A DNA stretch of 64,000 nucleotides. Origin: Tanypteryx hageni (Eukaryota > Arthropoda > Insecta > Odonata > Petaluridae). The stretch is taken from contig CM054113.1 in the NCBI GenBank assembly GCA_028673005.1, positions 71,930,500-71,994,499 of the forward strand. The letters are read 5' to 3'. This document shows, piece by piece, positions 22,704 through 35,003 of this stretch. The notes under the pieces were generated by a model, which ran no database searches, was not told the DNA's origin, and was given only the letters and a program-made list of their open reading frames with translations. How positions within the stretch are numbered: the first letter of the stretch is position 1; the number at the start of each line of letters is the position of its first letter. The translations under genes were made by a program, and so were the position numbers.

Positions 22704-24485
22704 GTGTATATATATATATATAAATATATATATAAAAATTGGATAAAAGGAAAATGTGATGAAATAGAACAAATGGAGAAGCTAGGACGGTACGATATGA
22801 TGTACGCTAGGGCACTGGAATTAGAAGATAAGAAGTCTAATGGAATTTGTGGTAAAGGAATTATGAATACGGATGGGAAGATAGTCTCAGAAACAAAGGA
22901 TGTAGCACAGGTATGGGAAGAATACATTAAAGAATTATACAGCAAACAGGCAGGAGCGGCAAAAATAGAACTGGAAAATGAGGAAAACACTGAAGAAGAC
23001 AACTTAGGACCAAGTATTATGGAGAGCGAAGTAGAAAAGGCGATAGTGGAACTAAAGAAGGGGAAAGCCACGGGCAGCGATGGAATACCGGCTGAGATAC
23101 TTAAAGTCATAGGATCAGAAGGACTAAAAGTGATCACGAAATTAATTAATAAGATTTACGACACGGGAGAGTGGCCTCAGGATTTCCTAGAAGTAACAAT
23201 GATCCCTCTAAAGAAGAAGCCAAAGGCAATGCAGTGTAAAGATTACAGAACTATAAGCCTTCTGTCACACACATCGAAGATCATCACGAGGATTCTTAAT
23301 AAAAGGCTGGACAAAAAGGCAGAAGAAATAATAGGGGAAGATCAATTCGGTTTCAGAAAAGGACGAGGAACTAGAGATGCTATAGGAGTAGTTAGAATCA
23401 TATCAGAAAGGGCAATAGAATACAGTCAAGATATCTGCGCATGTTTCGTAGACTGGCAGAAGGCCTTTGATAGAGTAAATTGGATAAAGTTGATGAAGAT
23501 ATTAAAGGATATAGGTGTAGACTGGAAAGACAGGAGACTGATTAGGAATCTATATGAGAATCAAGTTGTAAAGGTCAGATTTGAGAATGTGAACACCTGC
23601 GGAATAAATATCGGTAGAGGAGTAAGACAAGGCTGCTGCCTATCGCCAACCCTATTCAATATATATGGAGAAATTCTAATGCAAGAAGCTTTAGAAGGCA
23701 CAGGGGATTTCAAAATTGGAGGAAGGATTATAAGAACAGTGAAATACGCAGATGATCAAGTACTTCTAGCAAGAAAGGAAGAGGAGCTACAAAAAATGAT
23801 AAATAGACTAGTGATAACAGGTAGAAAATACGGTATGGAAATAAATACAGAAAAATCCAAGGTCATTCTAATATCGGGTAAAGAAGAGAATCTGAACATA
23901 ACTATTGGGGGAAAGCCATTAGAACAAGTTTCAGAATATAAATACCTTGGAAGTATCATAACACGAGAGGCAAAATGTACGGATGAGATCAAAACTAGAA
24001 TAGGAAAAGCAAAAGCGGCTTTCAGGAGAAAGAAACAACTACTTACAGGGAATATAAGGGAAGAAATCCGCAAGAAGTTGATAAAATGCTACGTATGGAG
24101 TATAGCATTGTATGGGGCAGAAACATGGACGCTAAGGAAAAATGACATCAAATACTTGGAAAGCTTTGAAATGTGGACTTGGAGGAGAATGCTGAAGATA
24201 AAATGGACAGATAGGATGAAAAACGATGAAGTGCTACGAAGAATAGGAGAGAAGCGAATGATTATACAGACTATCAGAAAGAGGAAGGCTAACTGGGTTG
24301 GACATTACCTGAGGAGAGAGAGTATGATTAAAGACGTGTTAGAAGGAAAACTAGATGGGAAAAGGGAAAGAGGTAGGAAAAGGTTTCAGCTGATAGACGA
24401 TTTGAAAGGGAAAGAGAGTTATCAAGATATAAAGAGGACAGCGGAAAATAGGAGTATATGGAGAACCAAGTTTAACCAAGAATAA
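22704..24485 (+). CDS. LINE reverse transcriptase ORF (partial, near intact)
   Basis: A 593-codon frame. The first ~11 codons are read from the TA microsatellite; true LINE coding starts at about residue 12. It encodes the reverse transcriptase that copies the element's RNA into DNA at nicked target sites. Motifs in order: GKATGSDGIPAEIL (120-133), a YRTISLLS block (181-188), FGFRKGRGTRDAI (215-227), FVDWQKAFD with the first catalytic Asp (248-256), GVRQGCCLSPTLFNIY (306-321), the YADD catalytic box (348-351), LEQVSEYKYLGSII (406-419) and a C-terminal WRRMLKIKW...GHYLRRE region (494-540). The apurinic endonuclease domain is absent, so the copy is not autonomous. There is no internal stop or frameshift, which suggests a young insertion. 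Host translation from this ATG is doubtful. Confidence 0.93.
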   Translation: MYIYIYKYIYKNWIKGKCDEIEQMEKLGRYDMMYARALELEDKKSNGICGKGIMNTDGKIVSETKDVAQVWEEYIKELYSKQAGAAKIELENEENTEEDNLGPSIMESEVEKAIVELKKGKATGSDGIPAEILKVIGSEGLKVITKLINKIYDTGEWPQDFLEVTMIPLKKKPKAMQCKDYRTISLLSHTSKIITRILNKRLDKKAEEIIGEDQFGFRKGRGTRDAIGVVRIISERAIEYSQDICACFVDWQKAFDRVNWIKLMKILKDIGVDWKDRRLIRNLYENQVVKVRFENVNTCGINIGRGVRQGCCLSPTLFNIYGEILMQEALEGTGDFKIGGRIIRTVKYADDQVLLARKEEELQKMINRLVITGRKYGMEINTEKSKVILISGKEENLNITIGGKPLEQVSEYKYLGSIITREAKCTDEIKTRIGKAKAAFRRKKQLLTGNIREEIRKKLIKCYVWSIALYGAETWTLRKNDIKYLESFEMWTWRRMLKIKWTDRMKNDEVLRRIGEKRMIIQTIRKRKANWVGHYLRRESMIKDVLEGKLDGKRERGRKRFQLIDDLKGKESYQDIKRTAENRSIWRTKFNQE

Positions 24486-24521
24486 TCACGGACCTGTCTA
24501 CGGACAGACTACCTATGATGA

Positions 24522-24596
<75 letters not shown>
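22735..24596 (+). mobile_element. RTE-like non-LTR retrotransposon, 5'-truncated
   Basis: The LINE lies inside the hAT element. It starts in an AT-rich microsatellite (about 22706-22735) and lacks the upstream endonuclease region, the usual 5' truncation from incomplete reverse transcription. After the stop at 24485 there are only about 35 bases of 3' UTR, then GATGATGA and a (TA)n tail at 24524-24596. A very short 3' UTR with a microsatellite tail is typical of RTE-type elements and favours that clade. The clade remains an inference without a phylogeny. Confidence 0.85.
24524..24596. repeat. (TA)n tail of the LINE
   Basis: About 36 TA units directly after the LINE 3' end. It is most simply the element's microsatellite tail, expanded after insertion. 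Confidence 0.93.
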
Positions 24597-24600
<4 letters not shown>

Positions 24601-25143
24601 AATATACTAGCTTAACGAAACCTATCCAAGTATAAAGTACAATAGAAGAAAAGGAAAATGTTGGAAAAAAGAAAATAATAAGTTTTTTCAATGCAAATTT
24701 TCAAAACAGTTAAAAGGTTGCACATTTTCTAGAGACTCGTATTTCTACAAATACTATGAAAACTTTGCAAGAAAAAAAATAATGCTCGTAATAATAATTA
24801 AATTTAAAAAGTAAAATACTGCAATATTTTACTAGAAACGTGTTTTTTATGTGAGCAATGGAATTGTTTTTTAGAGGCGAGACAGTGAATATGAGGCTAA
24901 ATGCCAGTTAACTACTGGCTGGCAAGTAGGCAGTGTTGCCACAGAACAAAATTAAATGTCTCTCTGAGCAATAAAAAATTTCTCTTTCCCCCCCTCAAAT
25001 ATAAGTTAATAGCTTTTCAATTATATTGTTTTGACTTTTGTCATGTTAAAAAATTTAGCGCTCCTCATTTTTACAATTTCTAGCTTTTACATTGAACTCA
25101 TCCGCGGAACCCATCAGACAGTTTGGGAACCACTGGTTTAGAG

Positions 25144-27020
25144 CAAAGCGTAAAATGTATTGTCCTGCCATTGAAACTTTTTAATATAAATTATGATTTT
25201 CTAGACTTTAGGATGACATTTGCGGCATAGCAACGATGAACATCCTGTAATTAAAATTCATCTAGAAGAACTTCTGTATACGACGGTGCTGAGAATGATT
25301 GATTAACGTTGCCTTTAAAAGATTTTAATATATCTCTCCATCATCTACTGTTCCTTTTGTGTCTTCATTTGCATTTGGGAGAGTCGATTAGTCCTAACAA
25401 TTCAACCTGGACAGCTACTTGAATCTCGCTCGGGTTACATTCTTAAATATCTGAAAACCCTCCTTACAGATTGGTTCCGATGATATTTGTTGCTCATATT
25501 CGGAATTTGTTTCGAGTTCCTTAAAGCACATCTCTTCACTTAACCGTGCTAAAACTTAAAATAATGTCCTCAAACTTTTGTAAAATATGGGGAAAGAAAT
25601 AAGGGTCGTTCACACACACAATCTGGTTATATAGCAAGCTTTCCATTGTTGTGTCACACCTCAAGAGAAAATTACGCCATCGGCTTGTGACTTTTTATTG
25701 ATGCACCAAAAAATATTCATTATACCTTCGAGACCGTTATTTGCTTTCACTGCGCATTCGATAAGGCGATGAAAACAGAAACCGCATGCTGCATAGTGCA
25801 TTAACGATTGCCCTCGTAATTTGCAGTGCTTTGACGTAAGCCTATCACCGGCTGTATTGATGGCGGAGGAGCTTGGTATTACGAACGCGTCCAAACGCTT
25901 GTCATGCGAGGAAATGAGAGAACATAGTGCAGGAGCAGCGGCAGCAGCAACAGACCATTGAGTTAATCGCTTTGGGTCCATTGCGGTGGGAGGCGGAAGC
26001 AAGGTCGGCGCGGCAAAGGGGAGCTCTCGATACAAGCGGCTTCGATCCATCATTCCAGCCACTCCCCATTCCACCACCCACTTGGGGATAATTACTCTAC
26101 GCCCTCAACGCCAATCCCACCTCTTTAACCTTTTCCACAATCTCAGCCATCCAATAAATTCATCGGGAATATTTTTAATGTCTTTTTACAGCGAATTCCG
26201 CTCTATAAGGCTCGGTAAAGTACGTTTTTTGCGCAAATTTATTTCAGCTCCTATGGTGCAGTGTAGGCCCACATTGTTTTATTTTTATGGACTTAAATTT
26301 TCTCATCGTATTTATGATCGTGCTAAAGCTAATAATTTTTGGTATTCTCGCTAATTGCTCATGTATTTCATCCCAAAACAACTTTCTAAAATAATTCATC
26401 TATCACGATGAAATGAGGATCGGGATAAATGAGGAGTTTACGTTCTTAAAAAAGACAGCGTTGGGAAAAACCTAACGGCGAAAATTTAATATCCCATGGG
26501 CGAGCTTTCTCACCTCACATACATATGTAAAATGCGGTGCACACTCAATTTAGGACCGCTTATAATTAAATTTTATGCATGTTGGATAAATAAGTGTCAC
26601 ATATATTTAACTGAGTATGATTAAATCTTGGAGATACCTGTGTACAACAAGAATTATTGTATTCTTAGTAATCTGATTTATTTTAAACTTGAAATGGGAA
26701 TCCAAGCAAAATATTCAGCAAAGTAAGAAGAGCCGGAATATTTGATGCTCGATAGTTTATAATAGCCCATAGCTTTGGGTAAATAGTTTATTTCGCCGCC
26801 GTCTTGATCTGTCAGTTGGTGGATGCACGAAGAGCGGGAAGAATACTTTTGCTAATATTTCCGCACCATCGAAACCGGCCATCGGCCATTTCTCTTATTC
26901 CAAACATAATGATGAGGAATTTCCATGACACCCTTAAAGTCTTCACCGCTTTCTTTCCGGCAATCGAGATATCTTTAATGTCTTCGGCCGCACATTATCC
27001 GGTCCATCTCCAAGATTCCC
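25144..27020. other. No gene seen
   Basis: Mixed composition. A 138-codon minus-strand open frame at 25661-26077 includes an alanine run and no recognisable domain. It lies in a GC-richer block at about 25700-26100 that could be conserved non-coding DNA, but nothing in the sequence proves function. Confidence 0.5.
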
Positions 27021-27966
27021 GTTAGTTATCTCCCACCCTCTATTATCTCTCTCTCTCTCCTCGAATCTCTCTCCATTCATTTAACCACGTCTTTTTATCT
27101 CAAAAAGGGCACGTAATAGAGCAATCTATCTTTTTTTACACGAATGGATTGCCTCATGCCTCTTTAATGCTGTTTAATCAGCTCCAGTTTCCTTCAACAC
27201 AATATTCCATTCGCCGCCTTATCTATACGTTTTATCTTTTTCTCTCTCTCTCTCTCTATATCCATCTTTCTGTCCTTTCTCTCCTTTTAAGCACATGAAC
27301 TCCTTAGATTTTCCAGTTATTTCATGTATGATTTTAACCGTAATTAAGTTTTTCTTAACTGGACGACGTTTACCGCAAATTAACTTGAAACTATAAATAT
27401 TGTTCAATAGGTGAGTAGGTTTTATATAAATAAAGTATTAGCAGTCAACTCCTTGGTTTTCGCGTCCGGTGATAGGCAGACCCGAAGAAATGGAAAATTT
27501 ATCTTTAATTTTTTTACTATTCATTTTATAGGCGCGCGGCCTTGGTGTCGATAGCAGTTTTAAAATTATTGCCCAATAACCATGAATCACAGCCGCGAAG
27601 ATGATTATCGCCCATTTTGGTGTTTTGAAATAACTCGCATTGTTTTCGATGATTCTATACTCTCGAATCTGGTTGGGCAGCGGGTCGTAGTGGGTCATAT
27701 GCATGAAACTGTTTTTATCGGATAAATTAATCGACCGGTGGATTGATGAAAATATTTGGGCAACGCCCAAAAATAAGGTCATCGTGAAGTCTCAAGTGTT
27801 AAATTTTCGAAAAAATTCAAAACTATTTAAAAAAGAACTTAAAACTCATATCTTATGTACTGGAGTAATACATTTCAAGGTGAGGATAAATTATGATTTA
27901 TTTGCAGTTTTTCAGGCACATACTATATTGCAAGAATAATAGGAGTAAACTGCGTATTTTATAAAT
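27021..27966. other. No gene seen; short CT runs
   Basis: Short CT microsatellites near 27045 and 27240 in otherwise AT-rich sequence. Small overlapping frames on both strands at 27438-27939 have no recognisable domain. Confidence 0.5.
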
Positions 27967-28018
27967 AAAAATAATATTAATAAAAATAATTTAAAAATAA
28001 TATTAATAAAAATAATTT
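27967..28018. repeat. 26-bp tandem duplication (two copies)
   Basis: The unit beginning AAAAATAATATTAATAAAAA at 27967 is repeated directly at 27993. The copies appear identical. A small slippage event in AT-rich DNA. Confidence 0.9.
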
Positions 28019-29560
28019 ATGCCATTAAGCTGTTTAGGTATAGCAATTTCATAGAAAAATGATTGATTTTCAGTTAAATAAAATTTAATAGTATCGTAAA
28101 TATTACCATTCTCATGTCTTTCAGTAGCCTGCCAATTTTTCATCCCACTACTCCCATGATTAATTTCAGCGTTTAGTTAGCTTTCAGAAATGCATAACAT
28201 GGTAGTCGAACCTGCTAGAAATACGACACATCTAGTTTTATTTGCACATTTCTTATAAAATTTTAACCTAATACATGTTTTTATAATTCAACCATTTTGT
28301 TATACTTGATTCATACCTATGGATTTATGTCAGGATTAATAAAGATATCTGCGCGAAAAAGTTTATAATTTTATCACTTGGCTCGATATATTTTATTTAA
28401 TGTAATGCCTGCCAAAAACTCGACCCATTCTTTATTATGTGGGCATATAGATTATCACTCCCCTCAATCGTTCTCCGCGGGCCTCACTACCTTTTTAGTA
28501 TTTAATGTACTATGAGTTTCATGGACTTAAACGAACGAGTGGTGTGTGGTGCGGAAGGCGGGAGCGAATAAGTAAAATTTATATTACTCTGGTTTTGAAA
28601 ATTACTACAATATTTCTGCACAAATAAGTAAAACCGCGAACACAAAACTCGTTAAAATCGAAGGGCAGCTATATTTTGCACTGCTGTTTTCACACCGAAT
28701 GTATTATGGCGCTCGATTTCCTTTGGGTCCAGTAATTTGACTACACTTTAATCAAGTTTTCTGAGGTTGATAAAACATATAGATAATGCCTGATGCCTTA
28801 TAGTCCGGCTGAATGGGCCAAATACGTATCTTAGTTATTGAAAGGAAGTATTCGTAAGCTTCATTGGTTGAACTTTGTAAATAATGAATTGCCTATATCA
28901 TTTATTGGGATAAAGATTTTAAGTAGTCACCATAGTTGAAAATTTTTTATTTCTTCCATTTATATGGGGCAAATCGAATAGTTTTAGTGCACCTTTACGC
29001 TAAGAAAATGTCGTTGCTAATGACTGATTATATTATTTAGTTTAATTTTATCAGTCCCATCAGGCATGCTTTAAAACCCAGATTTACAGAGAAAACAATG
29101 TTGTCTATTATATAATCACTTTCATTATAGCTATCTCAGTTGGAGCAAAACAATACTTTCAGATAAAATAAATTATGAAGTATAACTCCAGGAAATGTCG
29201 TATTCTTCTTTTATACGTAAGCAGAATCTCATTAGATACATAGAATCGCTCCATTGTTAACAAATTGCTCGGAAATCATTCTCTTATTCAATTTTTTTGG
29301 CGAGTGCATCTCTCATTGTTTTCGTCCGATGGTATTTTCACCTCTCAACCAGATACCAACCCATTGTTATCCGCTTCGGGGTAAAAATCTCCCAAAGGCG
29401 GCTTTTCCCTTGGTTCAGTAGAGGAGGAGAGAGAGAGAAAGGGAGACGCATGAAAGTCGCTTATCATTCGCGATGCACTGCTTGCGTCACGGTCAGAGGA
29501 AAGTTTTTTTGCGGCATCTCTCAGAGATGCGCAATCGAACGTGCGTAGGAGTAAGGAAAG
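28019..29560. other. No gene seen
   Basis: AT-rich, no supported feature beyond a few short open frames. Confidence 0.55.
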
Positions 29561-29569
29561 TTGGCGAGT

Positions 29570-30260
29570 CTCCGTTTCACTCTTATCTACTTCTCTCTCC
29601 ACCTCTCTCGTCCTGTTTTCTTTTAACTCCCACATTTTATTTCTGTAGATCTCTTCCACGCTTCTTCGTCCCGCACCCTCTTTCCGCCTCTCTCCCTTTT
29701 TTTTACTTTCCCCATTTCTTTCATTCTCTTTCCCTAGTCTTTCTCTTCTCGTCTCCCTTCCTCTTCACCACCATCTCACTGTTCGCTTCTCTCCCCGTCG
29801 TCGCTTTTCCCTCACTCGTTCTTCCACTCTCTCTCCTCTTCCCTTCCTCGCTCCCTCCCTTATTCCCTTCCTCTCTCCTTTCCTCCCTCACGATCTTATT
29901 TATTCACTCTCTCCTTACTCTTTTCCTCCATCACCTCCTCTTTCACCCCTTACTTCACTCCCAGCCTTCTTCACTCCCCACGCCACTCCCTCGCTCCCTC
30001 CCTTCCTCCCCACTCACGCTCTCTCTTGTTCACGCTCTCTCTCCTTCTCTCCCTCTCTCACTCCCTTTCCATCTCCACCCGCTTTCTTCTCTTTTATTGT
30101 TCTCTCTGCATTCTCTTTTAACAGCTTTCTCCCTCTCACACATCATATATCTCTCTCGCTGCGTCTTTCCCTCACGTTTTTCACTTTCCAGTTTTTCTTC
30201 GTCTCTTTATCTCTTTCCGTCTTTCTCCGTTCTTGCAAGCTTTTTCCTCCCTCTGCCGAG
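29570..30260. repeat. Polypyrimidine domain
   Basis: About 700 bp strongly C/T-rich on the plus strand (CTCTCTCC, CCTCCCT, TTCCTC blocks). The 275-codon open frame at 29473-30300 is driven by this composition and is Ser/Leu/Pro/Phe-rich without a domain. Confidence 0.85.
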
Positions 30261-30830
30261 ATGCGTTCTTTCGCTTAATATTGGTATGTCATCGCCCTGA
30301 GGCAAAAAGAAGGCTAAAGAGCTGCAGTCAACTACTCGGATGTGACACTGGCGTTTTCTACTCTGTTAGACCACGCCCCTTCCATGCTTTCCTACTCCTC
30401 CCAGTCTTTATTCTTACCTCCTATTTTATTCATTTGTCTTTCCGATCGCTGTGAAAAGTGAGGGCGTTTGGTCGCAATTCTAATCTTTTACCCAGAAGGC
30501 ATTTACTCTTCTTCAGCAACGGTGAAGTATATAATATCATTGAACTATTGTTTGAGTGAAATTACTTTGCATTCATCGGAAGTGATTCATAAATATAGAT
30601 GATGACCCTATTCCTTTGGTCGAAATACATTTTCCCAGAGAAATCATTGTGAAGTTTTTCCATCCCATTGATAAAAGTTAGCAGTAAACGTGAGCATTTT
30701 CTAGAAAAAGAAATTTTCTAAAATAGTGTAGCGCATCGGCCGCAACGATTTCCCTTCCTCTAGTTATTTTGCTTTTCTTTATGCATACCATAAAATAGTA
30801 ATACGGACAAATTGAGTGCGAAAAATTTGG
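30261..30830. other. No gene seen
   Basis: No supported feature. Confidence 0.5.
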
Positions 30831-31720
30831 ACTACGCCGAATGACAATAATGCAGGAAAAGATTAATCAGGTAGGCATACGAAAGGAGAAAAATTAATCT
30901 AAGTCGGAACAAGGGCAGAATATTGAATAATCAGATGAAAATAATGACTCGGTGAATGTAGAAAGCGGAAGGAGTTGAGGAAAAAAGTTTCAATAGGTTT
31001 TATGAAACGAAACTGCACGTACGATGCAGAAAGAGAAGCAGAGAACGACAGCAAAGAATGAAACTCAAAATTTTTCACTGTAGAAATGTGTTCGGTTCAG
31101 TGGTCGAATATAATTGGAAGAGAATAATAAAAAATAACAGTGACGTGATGATTTTCGCAGCCCTAAAATAATTATACGAACAAAGAAAAGAGGAAAAAAT
31201 TGCTTCGCGAGAGAAGAGGATGCTTTCATCGCTTATAGATGAAGAAGAAATGAAGAAATGTAATTTTTAATCGAAGAACCAAAGGCGACCGGTGGTAAAA
31301 ATAAAAACGGGAAGTAATAGTCAAAAAATATTTCTCGATGGTGGAACGCCGGACAATTGGAAGCGAATGACTCGCGGTGGTCGCGCGAATGAAATTAAGG
31401 AATAAACAGATGAGAAGCGGCAGAGCGCGTGAAGCGGAGGGTGAAATGACAAAAAAGAGGAGAAAAGCTGGAAAAGATAGTCGATTGACGTAATAAATGA
31501 TGAGAGAGGCACATGGCGAAAGAAATAGAGAGAAGAAAGGGAATGCTTGTAATTAACCGTTGAGAAAATCAACCGGGAATGCTAAAACCACGGCGGAAAA
31601 ATGTCCAATTAGCCAGGTGGCTAATAACAAAGAGAGTCGAGTGAAGTGCCAAAGAAAGAATATAAGATGTGGATTGGGAGTTCGTGCTAGGAATCGATGA
31701 ATGATAACGCTACGATACGT
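30831..31720. repeat. Purine-biased segment, not simple repeat
   Basis: The plus strand is strongly A/G-biased for nearly 900 bp (GAAAGGAG, AGAGAAG, GAAGAAGAAATG blocks) without being a clean microsatellite. No long open frame with a domain exists on either strand. It may be a decayed purine tract. Confidence 0.6.
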
Positions 31721-32313
31721 TTAAGGATTATCTTAAGCATACATTCATTACAGCAAAATCTGGTGACTTATTTACTTTGCCTCAGAAGATGGAATTTGGT
31801 CTTAATATTGTTTTAATCTTTACGGCGGACTCTTATGATTAATTGAAAAAATTCAGTATTTCAAGTTTGAAATTATACGGGAGCATTTATGTTTCCAAAA
31901 GTGAAGGAGATTTCGTACAATGAAATTTTTGATCAGCCCGAAACGTGGTCTGGTTTTTTGTTATAATGATAGCTTTCAATAATATCTTCGGAATAAATGC
32001 GGAAATGTTGGAAAGTGAGGATGTAGAGGTGGCATGTATAATGGAGATATTATGGCCCCCTCACGTGTGGAATGCGATAAAGATGGCAAGACGCTCAATT
32101 ATTCATCCACATTACTTTGTAGGAGGGATTGCAAATTTATTCGAATATTCTAAATCAAAATAAGAATCAAAGTGCGAAAGAGGTGTAACATTTTAAACCC
32201 TATTCGGAATTTGAGAAAGGAAGGGACATTACAAATTGCAAAAGTAATCGGTTGAAGACCTCAGTTTAAAGATTTCTAAATATAATAGATTTTTAAATGA
32301 ATTTTTGATCGTG
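31721..32313. other. No gene seen
   Basis: AT-rich. A 72-codon open frame at 31945-32163 is not recognisable. Confidence 0.5.
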
Positions 32314-33406
32314 TTGATGCTTGGTCAAAAGGGCTTAAGTCACAATTCGTTGATTTTGTTACTTTTGCGCATGGATATATTCAGTGAATTTTTCTCTTTT
32401 GATTGATACTAAGGGCGTAAGTCTACTCCTTCCCATTGGTTCGATAATGTGGTTGGCAATAAGGTATTAGTCACAAAATTGATAATGGGAATGGTAGTAA
32501 GGGCTTTAGTCATCTTATGCCCATAGTATCACAAGATTCTTAGTGTGTCTATTTGGTCGTAAGGGGTTATGTCAAGTTATGCCTTTTATACGATGACTTT
32601 TCCTTCCCACTTCTTGGTCATAAGGACTTATGGATAGTGAGTCACTCAAATGGCATGATGTTCAAAAAATGAGGGCATTGGTTTTTATTAGAATTCCCCC
32701 AAACTTGAAGAGCCATTTAAAAAACTTAGCTTCTTAAGAAGAGGCAACCTCAACTTTTGCCAAATTAAAGTTGAAAAGAGGTACAAGGCCATGGTACCTA
32801 TTTCAGCGGAAAAAAAGAAACACTTATTTAATATATTACTTTTAGTGCCTCCAGTTTTTCATAATTTTTATTTAGATCTCCTTACAGCAGCTGATATACG
32901 AAATATATCGTAGATCCTGATTTAGAAGGGATTGACATCGAAGAATGACTTACTTACTACAATGGAACCAAAAATGTGTTATTTTGAAACGTGTCCAATT
33001 TTTTTAAAACTTTTGTGATTGCCAACACAAATATAGTTCTCTTTTAATTTATTTTGACTAATTAATTCTAATTCCTCAGCTGTTATCACGGAAAACGCCA
33101 ACTAAGTGAAAATAATCACGATATTTCGTTGAGTCTTTAGGAAATAAGTCATGAAATAAATGTGAAAGCAAAATCATTAGTCACTCTTCCTAGGTAATAG
33201 TGGCTTATGCCATCAAAAAATAATAAAAATATTATTCATATATTTCTCTAAGATAGCCTACGATAGAGAGCACCCTTAAAAGTTTCAAAACTACTGATTT
33301 AATTCAAATAACTCAATAAAAAGATTTGATGAATTTTTCCAAATATTCGTCTGCCTGTCCTGTAAAATGGCCAGTTTTCACTTAAGCCCTTTTGACAAAG
33401 CATCAA
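32314..33406. mobile_element. Unclassified TIR element with repeated AAGGGCTTAAGTCA motifs
   Basis: The left end TTGATGCTTGGTCAAAAGGG (32314 on) and the inverted right end ending at 33406 match over about 27 bp with one mismatch. Inside the left half a degenerate AAGGGCTTAAGTCA-type motif recurs at about 32328, 32411, 32461, 32499, 32561 and 32621. Related TAAGTCA/TTAGTCA pieces lie at about 32945, 33145 and 33178. Such subterminal repeats often bind transposase. No transposase frame and no convincing target-site duplication were seen. Superfamily unknown. Confidence 0.72.
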
Positions 33407-34995
33407 AGATTTAACCAATAGAAAATCTTTCGAACTTCAAATATGTCGATTTATTTTTACAAAACTCTACGGCGATTATTTAGCTAACACTGTATTAACA
33501 TTCCATTGCAGGAAAATCACTCATTTTAGCGTTATATTCCAGTAAATTTCCATAATTTGACGCAAAGATGAAAAGCTACTCGATCAGTATACCTCATTTT
33601 TGCTAAATAAAATTGTCAAAATAACGTCATTATCAATTATCATGCTAACAAACACAAGTAGTTAGCTACTGACGCCTGAAATTTTATTTTTTAAATCTTG
33701 TTTTTTCGTTAGAGGAAGTGTGGAAATACCACGAGAGAGAAGGGAGGAAGCAGGAGGAGATAAGATAATGAGAACGAATTAATTTAGCCAACCTTTCTTT
33801 TGCTGTATCATTCCTCGCTAATTATACTAGTTCATTCGACGCCAACACACGTACAGCATTTGCGACACCGTTAACTCTGTCTTTTTATTCTTGCAAATCT
33901 ATCATAAAACACTCGACCAGAATGTTTTCAACGTACTTCAGAGCTGCCTGATCTCCCTCCTCATTAAATCGTTACCTGTTGCATCGCTCGTCCCCTAAAA
34001 GGGTATTTCATGCCCCGTACCAGGGCGAAATCATTTTTGAGTGCTTTGACGACGAATTTCGCTTTTTACATATTATTTTTTTCGCTGGGACTTTCGAGTC
34101 GACGAATCGATTTTTAAACGGTTCTTGGACCAAAATGAAAAATCTCCATCGTGACGGTCGTCAATTGAGACGTTAAAAATATTACTACGTAATTTATGCG
34201 CTATGATTTACGGTTCATTGGCTCCGGGGAACTTTCACGATTAAGAATGTTTTTTATTTATGCTTTAATGCGTCCGATGTTTTTTCGCTGAATTCTGACG
34301 GTTCATTTTATTTTTAAAATGTCGATTTTTTTGTCTTCTCTTTGTGGAAAAACTCTTTCCGAAAAGGAGTTGATTACAAATGTACAGGCCGTGGTCGGCG
34401 GTCTCTGCGGCTTCGGTTTCCTTTTTTGTCGCACTAGCAAAGTCCGAAAGAAGGAAGAAGAGGAAATATATCTAAAAACATCTTTGGGCCTTGAATATCA
34501 GATTATTTTCGTGTAAAAAGTTGATCATCCTTATTTAGTTTTATCGACTCATTTAGTGTTGACAAATGCCAGCGACTTGAAATTTTATGGATCTATAAAA
34601 AAGCGTGTCATAAAAATACCGTCATTACAAATGTTAGCTTCAGATAAATTCTAATGTGAACGCTGTTGAAAGTGATAAAGCTAGCAAAGCTTCAGCTGTA
34701 AACATACGTATAATTATATGCATGAGCCATACAACAAGGCGAACGAATGAAGGCTTAAGCTTAAAGTTGGTTTTGAAACTGACCTGTTTCGAATTTTAGT
34801 TCGACCGCTATTATTTAAACGACAAAATTTTGTTTATATGAAAAATAAATGAGAGCCACTGTGAAAAATATTTGGCAAGCCACGATTCTTGAAGTTCTTG
34901 TTCGCCCTGTTGTGGAATTTTGGTGATCGTGATAAATTAAGACAGAGGAAAAGGTAACGATATGTTTGCAGGAGGGGAAGGAATGTTGAAGCGGG
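33407..34995. other. No gene seen
   Basis: AT-rich, with short open frames lacking any recognisable motif. A GA-rich patch lies at about 33715-33775. Confidence 0.5.
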
Positions 34996-35003
34996 GCCTA
35001 GCA

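Larger units (their letters stand above)
22602..25135. mobile_element. hAT-type element carrying a nested LINE
   Basis: Termini are CAGTGGTTCCCAAACTTTTC at 22602 and its inverted partner AGTTTGGGAACCACTG ending at 25135, a classic hAT-like terminal repeat of 16 matching bases. Flanking 8-bp sequences CTTTAAAG (22594-22601) and GTTTAGAG (25136-25143) agree at 6 of 8 positions, fitting an aged hAT target-site duplication. Excluding the LINE and its TA tail, only about 600 bp of hAT sequence remain, with no transposase. It was therefore a small non-autonomous element before the LINE landed in it. Confidence 0.85.

Noticed and set aside
25661..26077. 138-codon minus-strand open frame
   Set aside because: It contains an alanine run and no known domain; no initiation, splice or conservation evidence. 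It could be an exon, but the sequence alone does not show it.
29473..30300. 275-codon plus-strand open frame
   Set aside because: Compositional frame in a polypyrimidine domain.
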